The translations under genes were made by a program, and so were the position numbers. The notes beneath the pieces were generated by a model. That model was not told where the DNA came from, ran no database searches, and was given only the letters and a program-made list of their open reading frames with translations. This document shows positions 1 to 8,788 of a stretch of 15,843 nt of DNA, one piece after another; the first letter of the stretch is position 1; each line of letters starts with the position of its first letter. The DNA is from DATJMJ01 sp035508795 (GTDB taxonomy: Bacteria > Actinomycetota > Acidimicrobiia > Acidimicrobiales > Palsa-688). Where the stretch lies: positions 1 to 15,843 of the forward strand of contig DATJMJ010000248.1 of the NCBI GenBank assembly GCA_035508795.1, in the 5' to 3' direction.

Positions 1-3000
1 CTGAACCTTTCGGAGACCCGGGTGAAGCCTACATCTTTACGCTCTCTGGAGATACTTGGTCTTCGACCGAGTTGACCCCCACTGACGGGTCGGCCGGTGA
101 TCAGTTCGGCTACTCCGTGGCCGTGTCAAGCAGCACAGCGCTAGTTGGCGCGGCATATGAAACGGTGGACGACCTTATGTACGCTGGTGGGGCCTACGTG
201 TACACCCTGAGCCGCGGAACGTGGTCCGAGGCCGACAAGCTCACGGCGTTTGAGCCTGGAGCTGACGAGTTCTTCGGCACTTCTGTAGCACTGTCGGGTT
301 CAACGGCCCTTGTCGGTGCTACTGACGAAGGGATCTACTGGGGCGCCGTCTACGTCTTCACCCTCAACGGGAGCACCTCGACCGAGGACCAAGAGCTGAC
401 CGACCCCGATCCCGAGTATTCCGATTATGACGGTTCCCCGTTCGATTCGACAGGTTTCGGCAACGCGATAGCCGTTTCGGGGTCAAACCTAATTGTAGGG
501 GCCTTCTCCGAGCAGGTGGATGGAAATAACCTCCAGGGGGCAGCCTACGGTTTCACCCTCAATGCTTCTACCGGGTATACCCTGACGGACAGTCTCGGTA
601 GCCAGCCCAACCCCTCTAGCCGGCTGGACTCGGAGTGCTCGACCGGGGCCCCCGTCAATTGCGCGACAGGCGACTTCTACCACACTTTCACTGATATCTC
701 CGTCCCAGGAAGAGGTCTTCCGCTTGACCTCACGCGCACCTACAACTCTCTCGCCGCCTCCAGCGAAGGCCTCTTCGGCTACGGCTGGTCCTGCTCCTAC
801 TGCATGACCCTCACCTCGGACGCAGGCACGGTCACTATTACCCAAGAAGACGGCGCCACAATAACCTTCACCGCGGACGGCTCGAGTTACACAGCCCCGA
901 GCTGGGCCGATGCCACTCTCGTCGAAAACTCCGGTCCGACTTGGACCTTCACCCGGCTTGGCACCGAGGTCTTCAATTTCTCCTCGGCCGGGCTGCTCAC
1001 GTCGGAATCCGACCTCGAGGGCTACACGACGACACTTTCCTATAACGGTTCGGGCCAATTGACGACGGTCACCGACCCGGCCGGACGGACGCTATCGTTC
1101 AGCTATGGCCTGGACGGGCTCGTCTCGGAGGTGAGCGGGCCGGGCAACGAGACGGTATCCTATTCCTACGACGGTTCGGGGGAACTGACCTCGGTCACCG
1201 ACGTCGGCGGCGGGGTCACGTCGTTCACCTACGGCTCGGGCCACCTGCTGCTCACAATGACCAACCCGAACGGCCAGTCAGGCGGGCCCGACGCTGGGGA
1301 CGAGCTAACGAACACCTACAACGGTTCGGGCCAGGTGAGCGAGCAGGTGGACCCGATGGGAAGGGCCACTTATTTCGCCTACAGCGGCGACCCGATGTCG
1401 GCTGCTGGCGGCACGACGACGATCACCGACCCCGACGGCGATGTCACCGTCGAGTCCTACCAAGGCGGCGAGCTCACCTCGATTACTGACGGCTATGGCA
1501 CTTCCTCAGCCGTGACGACGACTTATGCCTACGCCGACTCGGCGCTCGGCCCCACCACTGTCACCGACCCCGATGGCAACGTCACTAGCTATACCTACGA
1601 CTCGCTAGGCGACGTTTTGACCAAGACCGACGCCTTAGGCAATACGTGGACCTACACCTATAACTCCCTCGGCGAGGTACTGACCTCTCAGACGCCTGAC
1701 CAAGCAGCGGCTGGGACCGAGACGACCAATACATATAACGCCGACGGCCAGCTCGCCGAAGTCTCTACGCCTCTCCCGGGGGGCGGCGACGCCACCACGA
1801 CCTACAGCTATGGCGACCCCGCCGAGCCAGGCGATCTGACGGCGGTTACCGACGCCGACGGCAATACAACCCATTACGCGTACGACTCTGACGGCGACCT
1901 GACAGCGATCGTCGACCCAATGGGCCGGCTCACGACCTATGCGTACAACGTCCTCGGTGAAAAGATCGACTCAGTTTCGCCGGGGCAGAACAACCTCGGC
2001 GCCTCGCTCGTCCCAGGCGACATCTACACCGTGGACGCTAGCCCCACCCTGTCCAACCCAGACGGGGTGCTCGTCGATGCCTCGGGAGACGTCTACATCG
2101 CCAATTCGAGCGACAACCAGGTCGTAGAGGTCGCCGCTACGACCGGCACGCAGTGGGGCATCTCCATGGTGGCCGGGGGGACTTACGTCATCGCCGGCAG
2201 CTCGTCTGGGACCTCGGGTTACTCGGGCGACGGCGAGGCCGCCACCTCGGCGTTGCTCAACGACCCGATCAAGCTCGCTTTCGATTCGGCGGGCAACCTC
2301 TACATCACCGACTCGGGCAACAACCGTGTCCAAGAGCTTGCCGCCACCACCCACAGCCAGTGGGGCCAGTCCATGACGGCCGACGACGTATACACCGTCG
2401 CCGGCAACTCTTCGGGAAGCTCTGGTGACTCGGGCGACGGCGGGGCGGCCACCTCGGCGCTGTTGTCAGGACCCGTCGCGATCACCTTCGACGCCTCGGG
2501 CGACCTCTATATCGCCGACTGGGGCAACAACCGCGTCCAAGAGGTGGCGGCCGAAACAGGCTCCCAGTGGGGCCAGTCCATGACCGACGACGACGTCTAC
2601 ACCGTGGCCGGCAGCTCCTCGGGCGCCTCGGGCGACTCGGGCGACGGCGGGGCTGCCACCTCGGCATTGCTGGACAACCCAGGCGGCCTGGCTTTTGACG
2701 CCTCAGGTGACCTCTACATCAGCGACTTCGGGAACAACAGAGTCGTCGAGGTGGCTTCGGCGAGCGGCAACCAGTGGGGCCAATCGATGACCGTCGACGA
2801 CATCTACACTGTTGCCGGCAACGCGTCGGGCAACTCAGGCGACTCGGGCGGGGGCGGCCCGGCCACCTCGGCACTGCTGTCCGGCCCCGCCAGCATCGCC
2901 ATCGACCCTGCCGGCGACCTCTACATCGACGACGGCTTCAACAACCGCGTCGAAGAGGTCCAGGCGACCACCGGCGACATCTTCACCGTTGCAGCCGGGA

Positions 3001-6000
3001 ACGCAAGTTGTGGCGACGCAGTCCCGGCCGCCACCTCGGCGTGCTTGAACTTCCCGACCGGGCTCACCATCGCGCCCTCGGGTGACATCTACATAGGCGA
3101 CAACTACAACGGCTTGGTGAAAGAGTTAGTGCCGGCGGCCCTGCCACCAGGGCCCGTCCCGGGCGACATCTACACCGTGGCCGGCGTGAACGAACCCCTC
3201 GACGGCCCTGACGGGGTGGCGGTCGACGCTTCGGGCGACATCTACATCTCCAACTCGGTCGAAAACCAGGTCGTAGAAGTGGCGGCCACCACCGGCACGC
3301 AGTGGGGCATAGCCATGACCGCCGGGGGATCCTACGTCATCGCCGGCAGCTCGTCCGGCACCGCAGGCTACTCGGGCGACGGGGGCCCTGGGACCTCGGC
3401 CCTCCTCGACTACCCGGTCCAGCTGGCCTTGGACCCAGGCGGCGACCTCTACATCGCCGACAGGGACAACAGCCGGGTCCAAGAGCTCGCCGCAACGACG
3501 CATACCCAATGGGGCATCTCCATGACCGCCGGCGACATCTACACCGTGGCCGGCTCCGCCACCGGTGCCCCCGGGAGCTCGGGCGACGGTGGCCCGGCAA
3601 CCTCGGCTTTGCTCTACGGCCCCCTCGCCATCGCCGTCGACGCAGCGGGCAACCTCTACATCTCAGACCGTGTCACCAACCGGGTCCGAGAAGTGGCCGC
3701 CACCACCCATAGCCAGTGGGGCATCTCCATGACCGCCGGCGACATCTACACCATCGCCGGCACCGGCACCGCGGGGCACTCGGGTGACGGCGGCCCGGCC
3801 ACCTCGGCCGAGCTCGACCTCCCAGACGGCCTCGCGCTCGACTCCTCGGGCGACCTCTACATCGCCGACCCGACCAACAACCGGGTCCAAGAAGTGGCGG
3901 CCGCCACCGGCACCCAGTGGGGCATCTCGATGACCGCTGACGACATCTACACTGTCGCAGGGTCCTCCTCGGGCACGTCAGGTGACTCGGGCGACGATGG
4001 CCCGGCCACCTCGGCGCTGCTGTCGAGCCCCGACTCGGTCGTCGTCGACGCCGCAGGCGACCTCTACATCGCCGACACCCCGAACAACGAGGTCCAAGAG
4101 GTGGCGGCCACGACCAGCACCCAGTGGGGCCAGGCCATGACCGCCGGCGACATCTACACCGTGGCCGGCGGCTACGCTGACTACTACCAAGACGGCGTCT
4201 TCGCCCCCACGTCGGCCAGCTTCAACCAGCCGATCGCGCTCGCCATCGGCCCCACGGGCGACATTTACGTGGCCGACATCTATAACAACGTCGTGAAAGA
4301 ACTCGCCGGCGGCCAACCGACCACCTACAACTACGACGCCTACGGCGACCTCACCTCCACGACCGACCCGGACGGTGACACTGTCACCGCCACCTACGAC
4401 GACCTCGGCAACCAGCTCAGCTCTACGGACGCCGATGGCAATACGACGGGGTACAGCTACGACGCTGACAACGAGCTCACGGGAGTTAGCCTCCCGAGCT
4501 CGCTCACCGAGAGCTACACATACGACTCGGACGGCAACGAGCTCACCTCAGTCGACGCCCGGGGGAAGACCACTACCTACACCTACGACGCGCTCGGGCG
4601 GGTGACCTCCGTCGAGGACCCAGACGGCCATACGACGAGCTACACCTACGACCCGGCAGGCAACAAGACATCGATGACCGTCCCGGACGGGAACACGACG
4701 AGTTACGCTTATGACGCGGACAACCAGCTCGTCACGGTGACTCAGCCAAACTCGACAACGCTCAGCTACAGCTACGACCCCGACGGGAACCAGACGACCT
4801 ATACCAACGCGGCAGGCGGCGTGACGACCTATTCCTACGACGACCTTGACGAACTAACTGCCACGGCCGACACGCTCTCGCGGACCACCACGTACACCTA
4901 CGACGCCGATGGCAACGAGCTAACGATGACGAACCCCTCGTCGAAAACGACTACTTGGTCCTACGACACCGACGACGAGGTAACGGGCGTCAGCTACTCC
5001 GACGGGGTCACCCACTCGGTCGGCTACACCTACACTCCTGACGGCCAAGTCGCAACCATGTCCGACGCCAGCGGCACGTCGAGCTATGTCTACGACCCGG
5101 CTGGCCGCCTCATCTCCTACGAAGACGGCGCCGATGCTACCGTCAGCTACGGCTACGACCCTGATGGCGACCTCACCATCCTTGGCTACCCGAACGGCCA
5201 GCAGGTCACGCAGAGTTACGACGACCTAGACAGGCTCAGCTCGGTGACAGACTGGCTCGGCAATACGACGAGCTTCGGCTACGACGCGGACTCGGACCTG
5301 ACCTCGACCGCCTACCCGAACGCGATCAGCTCGTCTCTCAGCTACGACGACGCCGACGAGCTCTCTTCGATAACCGACACCAAGAGCTCGAGCACGCTCG
5401 TGTCGTTCTCCTACTCGAGAGACGACGACGGCAACATTACTTCTGAGACCGACACGGGTACCCCCGGGGCAGGGACGACAACCTACAGCTACAACTCGCT
5501 CCAGCAACTAACGGGTGCCGGCTCGTCGAGCTACGGCTACGACTCGGCCAACGACCTCACTTCGGGACCGGAAGGGGCGACCCAGTCCTTCGACGCTGAT
5601 GGAGAGCTTTGCTGGTCGGGTACGGGGAGCGGCACGTGCTCTTCACCGCCCGCTGGCACGACTACCTACACCTACTCGTCGGAGGGCGACCGCACGGATA
5701 TGACGCCAGCTTCTGGCCCGTCGACGTCCTTCGCTTGGGATGAGGCGAACGAGCTCACCGGGCTGACGACGGGGTCGTCGTCAGTCAGCTTCATCTACGA
5801 CGGTAGCGGTCTCCGCCAGTCCGAGACGTCCGGCTCGACGACGACTGACTTCACATGGGACACAGAGGGCTCGCTCCCGCTGCTCCTCGCCGACGGCGAC
5901 AACAGCTATATCTACGGGCCGACAGGCACTCCGGTCGAGCAGGTCAGCTCTGCGGGCACGCCGAGTTACCTGCTCGCCGACCAGCTCGGCTCGACTCGGG

Positions 6001-6953
6001 CGATTACGAACTCGACTGGCTCGGTCACCGGCAGTTTCACCTACGACGCGTGGGGCAACGTCACCGGCTCGACCGGTTCGGCGACCACGCCGTTCATGTA
6101 CGCAGGGCAGTACCTGGACTCTTCCACTGGCTTTTACTACATGCGGGCGAGGTACTACGACCCAACCACGGGGCAGTTCCTGTCGGTGGACCCAGCCGTT
6201 TCTTTCACACAGTCACCGTTCGACTATGCCGGCGACGACCCGGTGACCGAGACCGACCCGAGCGGTGCCTGTGGTGGAGCAAGGGAGACGGCAGCACCGC
6301 CCCCCACGAACATAATCACCCCTAAAAACGGTGACCTGAAGATAGGCACCGAAATAAGTTCACCTACAGTTTACCTTGGCGGAGGCTTCTACATCAGTGC
6401 TTCGACGACTGTTACGGACGTCAAGGGGACGGATTCGATCAACGAAATCGACCTTCAGGCGAATGGTGAGGTCGATATCGGCACGCCGTTCGGTACTGCA
6501 AGTATCGACCCACGGGGTAACTTATCAACCAATCTGAACGGATTTGTTGGCAACGTGCAAGGCCAGCAGGTTACCGTCGGTATCAACTCCAAGGGTCAGA
6601 TATCCGCCACGATCACGTACAGCAAGAGTACGACGTTCGGGGAGGGTAATGACGAAGAAACGGTAGGGGTCGATACGTCTGTCACCTTCACGTACTCGCC
6701 CAAGTTGGCGAGCATCTCCGGCGACCCCCAATTAAGTAACGAGGCTGTAGAGGCTGTCGGTGCCGAGTCAGTAGCAGTCAACTCTCTCGGTTTTGACACC
6801 GAAGCTGGCTCGTCGGCCGACTTGGGCTTTGATGATGTCGAGGTGTCGGGTTTCGACAACGTCGCGACTATCGCCGTCGCGACCGAAGCAGCGGAAGCAG
6901 GGGGAGTGGAAGGAGCCGTGCTGGCCGCCATCGACGATTTGTTAGCGGCGTAG
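1..6953 (+). CDS. Giant RHS/YD-repeat protein with FG-GAP repeats and two NHL propellers (5' partial)
   Basis: The frame is open to the left edge (codons from base 3), so the true start and any signal peptide lie outside; the TTG at 72 is only an internal codon. More than 2,300 residues are visible. In order: FG-GAP repeats (3 to about 590, motifs FGYSVAVSSSTALVGA and FGTSVALSGSTALVGA); a DUF6531-like RHS N-terminal segment (about 655-800, CATGDFYHTFTD, LDLTRTYNS, GYGWS); YD repeats (about 1020-1980); twelve NHL repeats (2010-4317); YD repeats again (4318-5965); the RHS core (about 5970-6266, DQLGSTRAITN, YDAWGN, MRARYYDPTTGQFLSVDP, ending DPSG at 6255-6266); and a 228-residue tip (6267-6950). 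RHS/YD repeats are known to form a hollow beta shell enclosing a C-terminal effector. NHL and FG-GAP repeats form beta-propellers used in binding. A surface or secreted polymorphic toxin or adhesin is the likely role. The tip's activity is not recognised. Confidence 0.95.
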   Translation, partial: EPFGDPGEAYIFTLSGDTWSSTELTPTDGSAGDQFGYSVAVSSSTALVGAAYETVDDLMYAGGAYVYTLSRGTWSEADKLTAFEPGADEFFGTSVALSGSTALVGATDEGIYWGAVYVFTLNGSTSTEDQELTDPDPEYSDYDGSPFDSTGFGNAIAVSGSNLIVGAFSEQVDGNNLQGAAYGFTLNASTGYTLTDSLGSQPNPSSRLDSECSTGAPVNCATGDFYHTFTDISVPGRGLPLDLTRTYNSLAASSEGLFGYGWSCSYCMTLTSDAGTVTITQEDGATITFTADGSSYTAPSWADATLVENSGPTWTFTRLGTEVFNFSSAGLLTSESDLEGYTTTLSYNGSGQLTTVTDPAGRTLSFSYGLDGLVSEVSGPGNETVSYSYDGSGELTSVTDVGGGVTSFTYGSGHLLLTMTNPNGQSGGPDAGDELTNTYNGSGQVSEQVDPMGRATYFAYSGDPMSAAGGTTTITDPDGDVTVESYQGGELTSITDGYGTSSAVTTTYAYADSALGPTTVTDPDGNVTSYTYDSLGDVLTKTDALGNTWTYTYNSLGEVLTSQTPDQAAAGTETTNTYNADGQLAEVSTPLPGGGDATTTYSYGDPAEPGDLTAVTDADGNTTHYAYDSDGDLTAIVDPMGRLTTYAYNVLGEKIDSVSPGQNNLGASLVPGDIYTVDASPTLSNPDGVLVDASGDVYIANSSDNQVVEVAATTGTQWGISMVAGGTYVIAGSSSGTSGYSGDGEAATSALLNDPIKLAFDSAGNLYITDSGNNRVQELAATTHSQWGQSMTADDVYTVAGNSSGSSGDSGDGGAATSALLSGPVAITFDASGDLYIADWGNNRVQEVAAETGSQWGQSMTDDDVYTVAGSSSGASGDSGDGGAATSALLDNPGGLAFDASGDLYISDFGNNRVVEVASASGNQWGQSMTVDDIYTVAGNASGNSGDSGGGGPATSALLSGPASIAIDPAGDLYIDDGFNNRVEEVQATTGDIFTVAAGNASCGDAVPAATSACLNFPTGLTIAPSGDIYIGDNYNGLVKELVPAALPPGPVPGDIYTVAGVNEPLDGPDGVAVDASGDIYISNSVENQVVEVAATTGTQWGIAMTAGGSYVIAGSSSGTAGYSGDGGPGTSALLDYPVQLALDPGGDLYIADRDNSRVQELAATTHTQWGISMTAGDIYTVAGSATGAPGSSGDGGPATSALLYGPLAIAVDAAGNLYISDRVTNRVREVAATTHSQWGISMTAGDIYTIAGTGTAGHSGDGGPATSAELDLPDGLALDSSGDLYIADPTNNRVQEVAAATGTQWGISMTADDIYTVAGSSSGTSGDSGDDGPATSALLSSPDSVVVDAAGDLYIADTPNNEVQEVAATTSTQWGQAMTAGDIYTVAGGYADYYQDGVFAPTSASFNQPIALAIGPTGDIYVADIYNNVVKELAGGQPTTYNYDAYGDLTSTTDPDGDTVTATYDDLGNQLSSTDADGNTTGYSYDADNELTGVSLPSSLTESYTYDSDGNELTSVDARGKTTTYTYDALGRVTSVEDPDGHTTSYTYDPAGNKTSMTVPDGNTTSYAYDADNQLVTVTQPNSTTLSYSYDPDGNQTTYTNAAGGVTTYSYDDLDELTATADTLSRTTTYTYDADGNELTMTNPSSKTTTWSYDTDDEVTGVSYSDGVTHSVGYTYTPDGQVATMSDASGTSSYVYDPAGRLISYEDGADATVSYGYDPDGDLTILGYPNGQQVTQSYDDLDRLSSVTDWLGNTTSFGYDADSDLTSTAYPNAISSSLSYDDADELSSITDTKSSSTLVSFSYSRDDDGNITSETDTGTPGAGTTTYSYNSLQQLTGAGSSSYGYDSANDLTSGPEGATQSFDADGELCWSGTGSGTCSSPPAGTTTYTYSSEGDRTDMTPASGPSTSFAWDEANELTGLTTGSSSVSFIYDGSGLRQSETSGSTTTDFTWDTEGSLPLLLADGDNSYIYGPTGTPVEQVSSAGTPSYLLADQLGSTRAITNSTGSVTGSFTYDAWGNVTGSTGSATTPFMYAGQYLDSSTGFYYMRARYYDPTTGQFLSVDPAVSFTQSPFDYAGDDPVTETDPSGACGGARETAAPPPTNIITPKNGDLKIGTEISSPTVYLGGGFYISASTTVTDVKGTDSINEIDLQANGEVDIGTPFGTASIDPRGNLSTNLNGFVGNVQGQQVTVGINSKGQISATITYSKSTTFGEGNDEETVGVDTSVTFTYSPKLASISGDPQLSNEAVEAVGAESVAVNSLGFDTEAGSSADLGFDDVEVSGFDNVATIAVATEAAEAGGVEGAVLAAIDDLLAA
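2010..3156 (+). repeat. NHL propeller block 1 (six repeats) within the RHS gene
   Basis: Six consecutive repeats of roughly 50-69 residues follow the pattern DIYTVAG...SGDGG.ATSALL..P..LAFDASGDLYI.D..NNRVQEVAA...QWG.SM. The first lacks the glycine/serine-rich loop and begins PGDIYTV. The last ends in GLVKEL. This is the NHL signature, and six blades make one complete NHL propeller. The block interrupts the YD-repeat region. At DNA level it is a set of diverged tandem repeats of about 200 bp, prone to replication slippage and misassembly. Confidence 0.85.
3157..4317 (+). repeat. NHL propeller block 2 (six repeats), apparent duplicate of block 1
   Basis: A second set of six repeats has the same opening (VPGDIYTV, short first blade), the same blade 1-2 junction (VVEVAATTGTQWGI.M followed by YVIAGSSSGT.GYSGDG) and the same kind of ending (NNVVKEL) as block 1. 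The shared start and end features indicate duplication of an entire propeller rather than of single blades. YD repeats resume directly afterwards (TTYNYDAYGDLTSTTDPDGD). Confidence 0.85.
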
Positions 6954-6971
6954 AAAAGGTTGCTAAAGACA

Positions 6972-7058
6972 ATGAACCAGCCAAACGAAATAGAGGCCGT
7001 GCTCCCGGCGACGCTCCTCGTAGGAACGAGGAGCGAACGTATCGGCGAGCAGCTATGA
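6972..7058 (+). CDS. Possible 28-codon ORF coupled to the downstream exported protein
   Basis: An ATG at 6972 opens 28 codons (begins MNQPNEIEAVLPATLL, ends ERIGEQL). The TGA stop at 7056-7058 overlaps the ATG at 7055 of the next gene in an ATGA arrangement, which is typical of translational coupling. A weak AAAAGG lies about 12 bases upstream. The reading frame also contains the 9-bp inverted repeat at 7012-7035, so it could be a leader-type ORF. I recognise no family; a chance ORF is quite possible. Confidence 0.25.
   Translation: MNQPNEIEAVLPATLLVGTRSERIGEQL
7012..7035 (+). terminator. Perfect 9-bp inverted repeat, possible terminator or attenuator after the RHS gene
   Basis: CGCTCCTCG (7012-7020) and CGAGGAGCG (7027-7035) are perfect complements with a 6-base loop TAGGAA. 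The hairpin lies 59 bases past the RHS stop codon. No T-tract follows, so if it terminates transcription it is of the U-less type described in actinobacteria; it could equally modulate expression of the next gene. Confidence 0.35.
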
Positions 7059-7612
7059 GAGCCTCCATGACCTGGAGGAGATACTTCATGGCATTGGTGG
7101 TGGCCTTAGGACTCCTAACCGCGGTCAGCAACAGCGCCTGGGCTGGCATGACAGCTCTTCCTGCCCTCCCGGTTCTGTGCCAGAAGATAAGTCCTGTGGT
7201 CATGGGAGCAATCCTTGGTCGCCCCACACCGTCACCGGTGAGCGGCTTCACCGCCACCTCGGGCACGGGACGGAGGGCGGTGGTCATCACGACATGCGTC
7301 TACGGCCAAGATAACTCAGCATCTGCAAGGCGCTCTGCGGTCTCCTTCCTTTATGAGACGTGGTCGACTCCTCCGTCGCTGTCGCTTTTGGAGGCGAACG
7401 CCGAAAACGCTCGCGCGTATCGTACGCGGGTATACAAAGGCCTGGGAGTGCCTGCCCTGCTCGAGGAGGGGGCGCGGACCCCGCCAGTCAGCCCAACTGA
7501 ACTAATAGTTGCCTTCAAACGGGAAAGGGTCGTTGTGACTGATGTCCACTGGAACCTGTCCGTGGCAAAACTAGCGGACCTCGAGAAGCTCGCGATCGAT
7601 GACTTCCTTTAA
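7055..7612 (+). CDS. Small exported protein, DUF3558-like, adjacent to the RHS tip
   Basis: It encodes 185 residues. The N-terminus has an arginine-containing n-region (MRASMTWRRYF), a hydrophobic core and a plausible signal peptidase I site (SNSAWA/GM); there is no lipobox cysteine, so a secreted or envelope protein is likelier than a lipoprotein. The mature part has two cysteines (PVLC and TTCVYG, about 40 residues apart) and a late VYKGLGVPALL segment, an overall pattern resembling small actinobacterial secreted families such as DUF3558; this is a resemblance, not a firm assignment. The start is ambiguous: ATG 7055 overlaps the preceding ORF's stop and gives the better signal peptide, while in-frame ATG 7088 has a near-ideal GGAGGAG at 7074-7080. 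Position directly after an RHS tip makes it a candidate immunity or partner protein, by context only. Confidence 0.75.
   Translation: MRASMTWRRYFMALVVALGLLTAVSNSAWAGMTALPALPVLCQKISPVVMGAILGRPTPSPVSGFTATSGTGRRAVVITTCVYGQDNSASARRSAVSFLYETWSTPPSLSLLEANAENARAYRTRVYKGLGVPALLEEGARTPPVSPTELIVAFKRERVVVTDVHWNLSVAKLADLEKLAIDDFL
7074..7080 (+). promoter_or_regulatory. Strong Shine-Dalgarno inside the exported-protein ORF (start decision)
   Basis: GGAGGAG ends 7 bases before the in-frame ATG at 7088, an optimal ribosome-binding arrangement. The upstream ATG at 7055 has no comparable signal. Use of 7088 would remove the arginines from the signal peptide n-region, so the two lines of evidence conflict. 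Confidence 0.5.
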
Positions 7613-7618
7613 GTGGCT

Positions 7619-8788
7619 TTAATTGTCCGGAGTTCTAGGGGGAGTAGCCCGCAGCGCCTCGATGCTAGCAGCGCGCGTATGGTAGGTTGCGGCGCAAGTC
7701 AGATCACCCATTAGGGCAAGCGTGTTGGACAGCTCCTTCAGCGCATCGACAGTTTCATCGCTAGTCAAGGCCGCTGTTTCAGCAATGGCCAGTGCCCGTT
7801 CGAATGACTTTCTGGCCTGCGATGGCTCTCCAAAAGCTAACGCCACGTGACCGACCGCAAGCAGGCACCGGGCCATCTCCATTGATCTTGGGGCTAGTCG
7901 GCCTGCCACAGTGAGTGCCCGATCGCTGGAGTTGCGCGCCTTCTCCAGGTCATCCATGTCGAGGCTCGTCTCTGCGATCAACCGTAGGGCTTTGGCCGCG
8001 AGGAGCGAGTCAGATCTGAGTTTTTTGATGATGTCGTACGCTTGCTCGAAATACGACAACGCTGGTCGCAGCGTGTTGGATTGCTTGTGCACGGCACCAA
8101 TGCCTAACAAGGCGTTCACAGCACCCAGCGCATTTGCGGAGGCTTCGGAAACCTCACGGCATTTCTCGAAAAACTGTAAGGCTTGTTCCGGCTGATGCAT
8201 CCGCAGGTGCGCTGACCCCATGCTGGAAAGGATAAGAGCTGCCCCCGTCAAACCGCGAGGGTGTTTTCTGTACTCGATAAGCGCCTTGTGAAAGTAAGAA
8301 AGCGCTTGCACTGGCTCGCCACGGGACAAATGCACGCTTCCGATCCCCTCGAGCGCTGTGGCTTCGATGAGCACTCTTGCTCCCTCGTCACGATCCCACA
8401 TCGCTGAGGAGGTAAGGCGAAGAGCTTCTTGGCATCCTGTCATTGCGCCGTCGAGGTCGCCGGAAAGCCGTTGCACGACGGTCTGGACGGTGAGGGCGGC
8501 GCTCAGATCGGCTGGTAAACTTACGCACCGGAAGATCGCCACCGCTTCGTCGATTGCTTTCCTGGCGTTCTCAAGCTGACCCAAGCGTTCGTGTGCCGTT
8601 GCGGCAGAGGTCAGGCTGCGAGCCAGGTTGCTCGATCGAGGAGCCCACTTAGCGAATAAGTCAGCCGCGCGTCTCGCGTACTGTAAAACAGCGGCGTGCT
8701 CGTTAGTAGACAACATCTGGTTTGCCTTCGCCAAGTGGGTACTCGCCAACTTGAGGGCAATTGTTTCCCTTAGGCCTTGCCTGTGCAA
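7619..8788 (-). CDS. TPR-repeat protein
   Basis: It encodes 389 residues, composed almost entirely of tetratricopeptide repeats with about 40-residue spacing (for example ALEGIGSVHLSRGEPVQALSYFHKAL, shown here only in part as GIGSVHLSRGEPVQALSYF; SMGSAHLRMHQPEQALQFFE; GIGAVHKQSNTLRPALSYFE; AVGHVALAFGEPSQARKSFE). There is no signal peptide, membrane segment or catalytic motif, so a cytoplasmic protein-binding role is inferred. Longer kinesin-light-chain-like TPR arrays often form the C-terminus of actinobacterial regulators or NB-ARC ATPases, so this may be a free-standing or shortened version. The start is TTG at 8788, preceded by GGGGA about 4 bases upstream; an in-frame stop lies 5 codons upstream, and the first ATG would be codon 24. 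The stop is 6 bases from the convergent exported-protein gene. GC by sampling is near 55%, lower than the mobile elements to the right. Confidence 0.85.
   Translation of the reverse strand: MHRQGLRETIALKLASTHLAKANQMLSTNEHAAVLQYARRAADLFAKWAPRSSNLARSLTSAATAHERLGQLENARKAIDEAVAIFRCVSLPADLSAALTVQTVVQRLSGDLDGAMTGCQEALRLTSSAMWDRDEGARVLIEATALEGIGSVHLSRGEPVQALSYFHKALIEYRKHPRGLTGAALILSSMGSAHLRMHQPEQALQFFEKCREVSEASANALGAVNALLGIGAVHKQSNTLRPALSYFEQAYDIIKKLRSDSLLAAKALRLIAETSLDMDDLEKARNSSDRALTVAGRLAPRSMEMARCLLAVGHVALAFGEPSQARKSFERALAIAETAALTSDETVDALKELSNTLALMGDLTCAATYHTRAASIEALRATPPRTPDN

Noticed and set aside
489..1058. Antisense ORF within the RHS gene, and similar ones at 1971-2354, 3126-3509 and 5226-5507
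   Set aside because: These are shadow frames of GC-rich repetitive coding sequence with low-complexity products and no family resemblance.
2010..4317. Regular repeats considered as a CRISPR or minisatellite array
   Set aside because: The repeats are about 200 bp, in frame, and translate into canonical NHL blades.
7088..7200. Lipoprotein signal in the exported protein
   Set aside because: The cysteine (PVLC) lies well after the predicted cleavage site and no lipobox precedes it at the end of the hydrophobic core.
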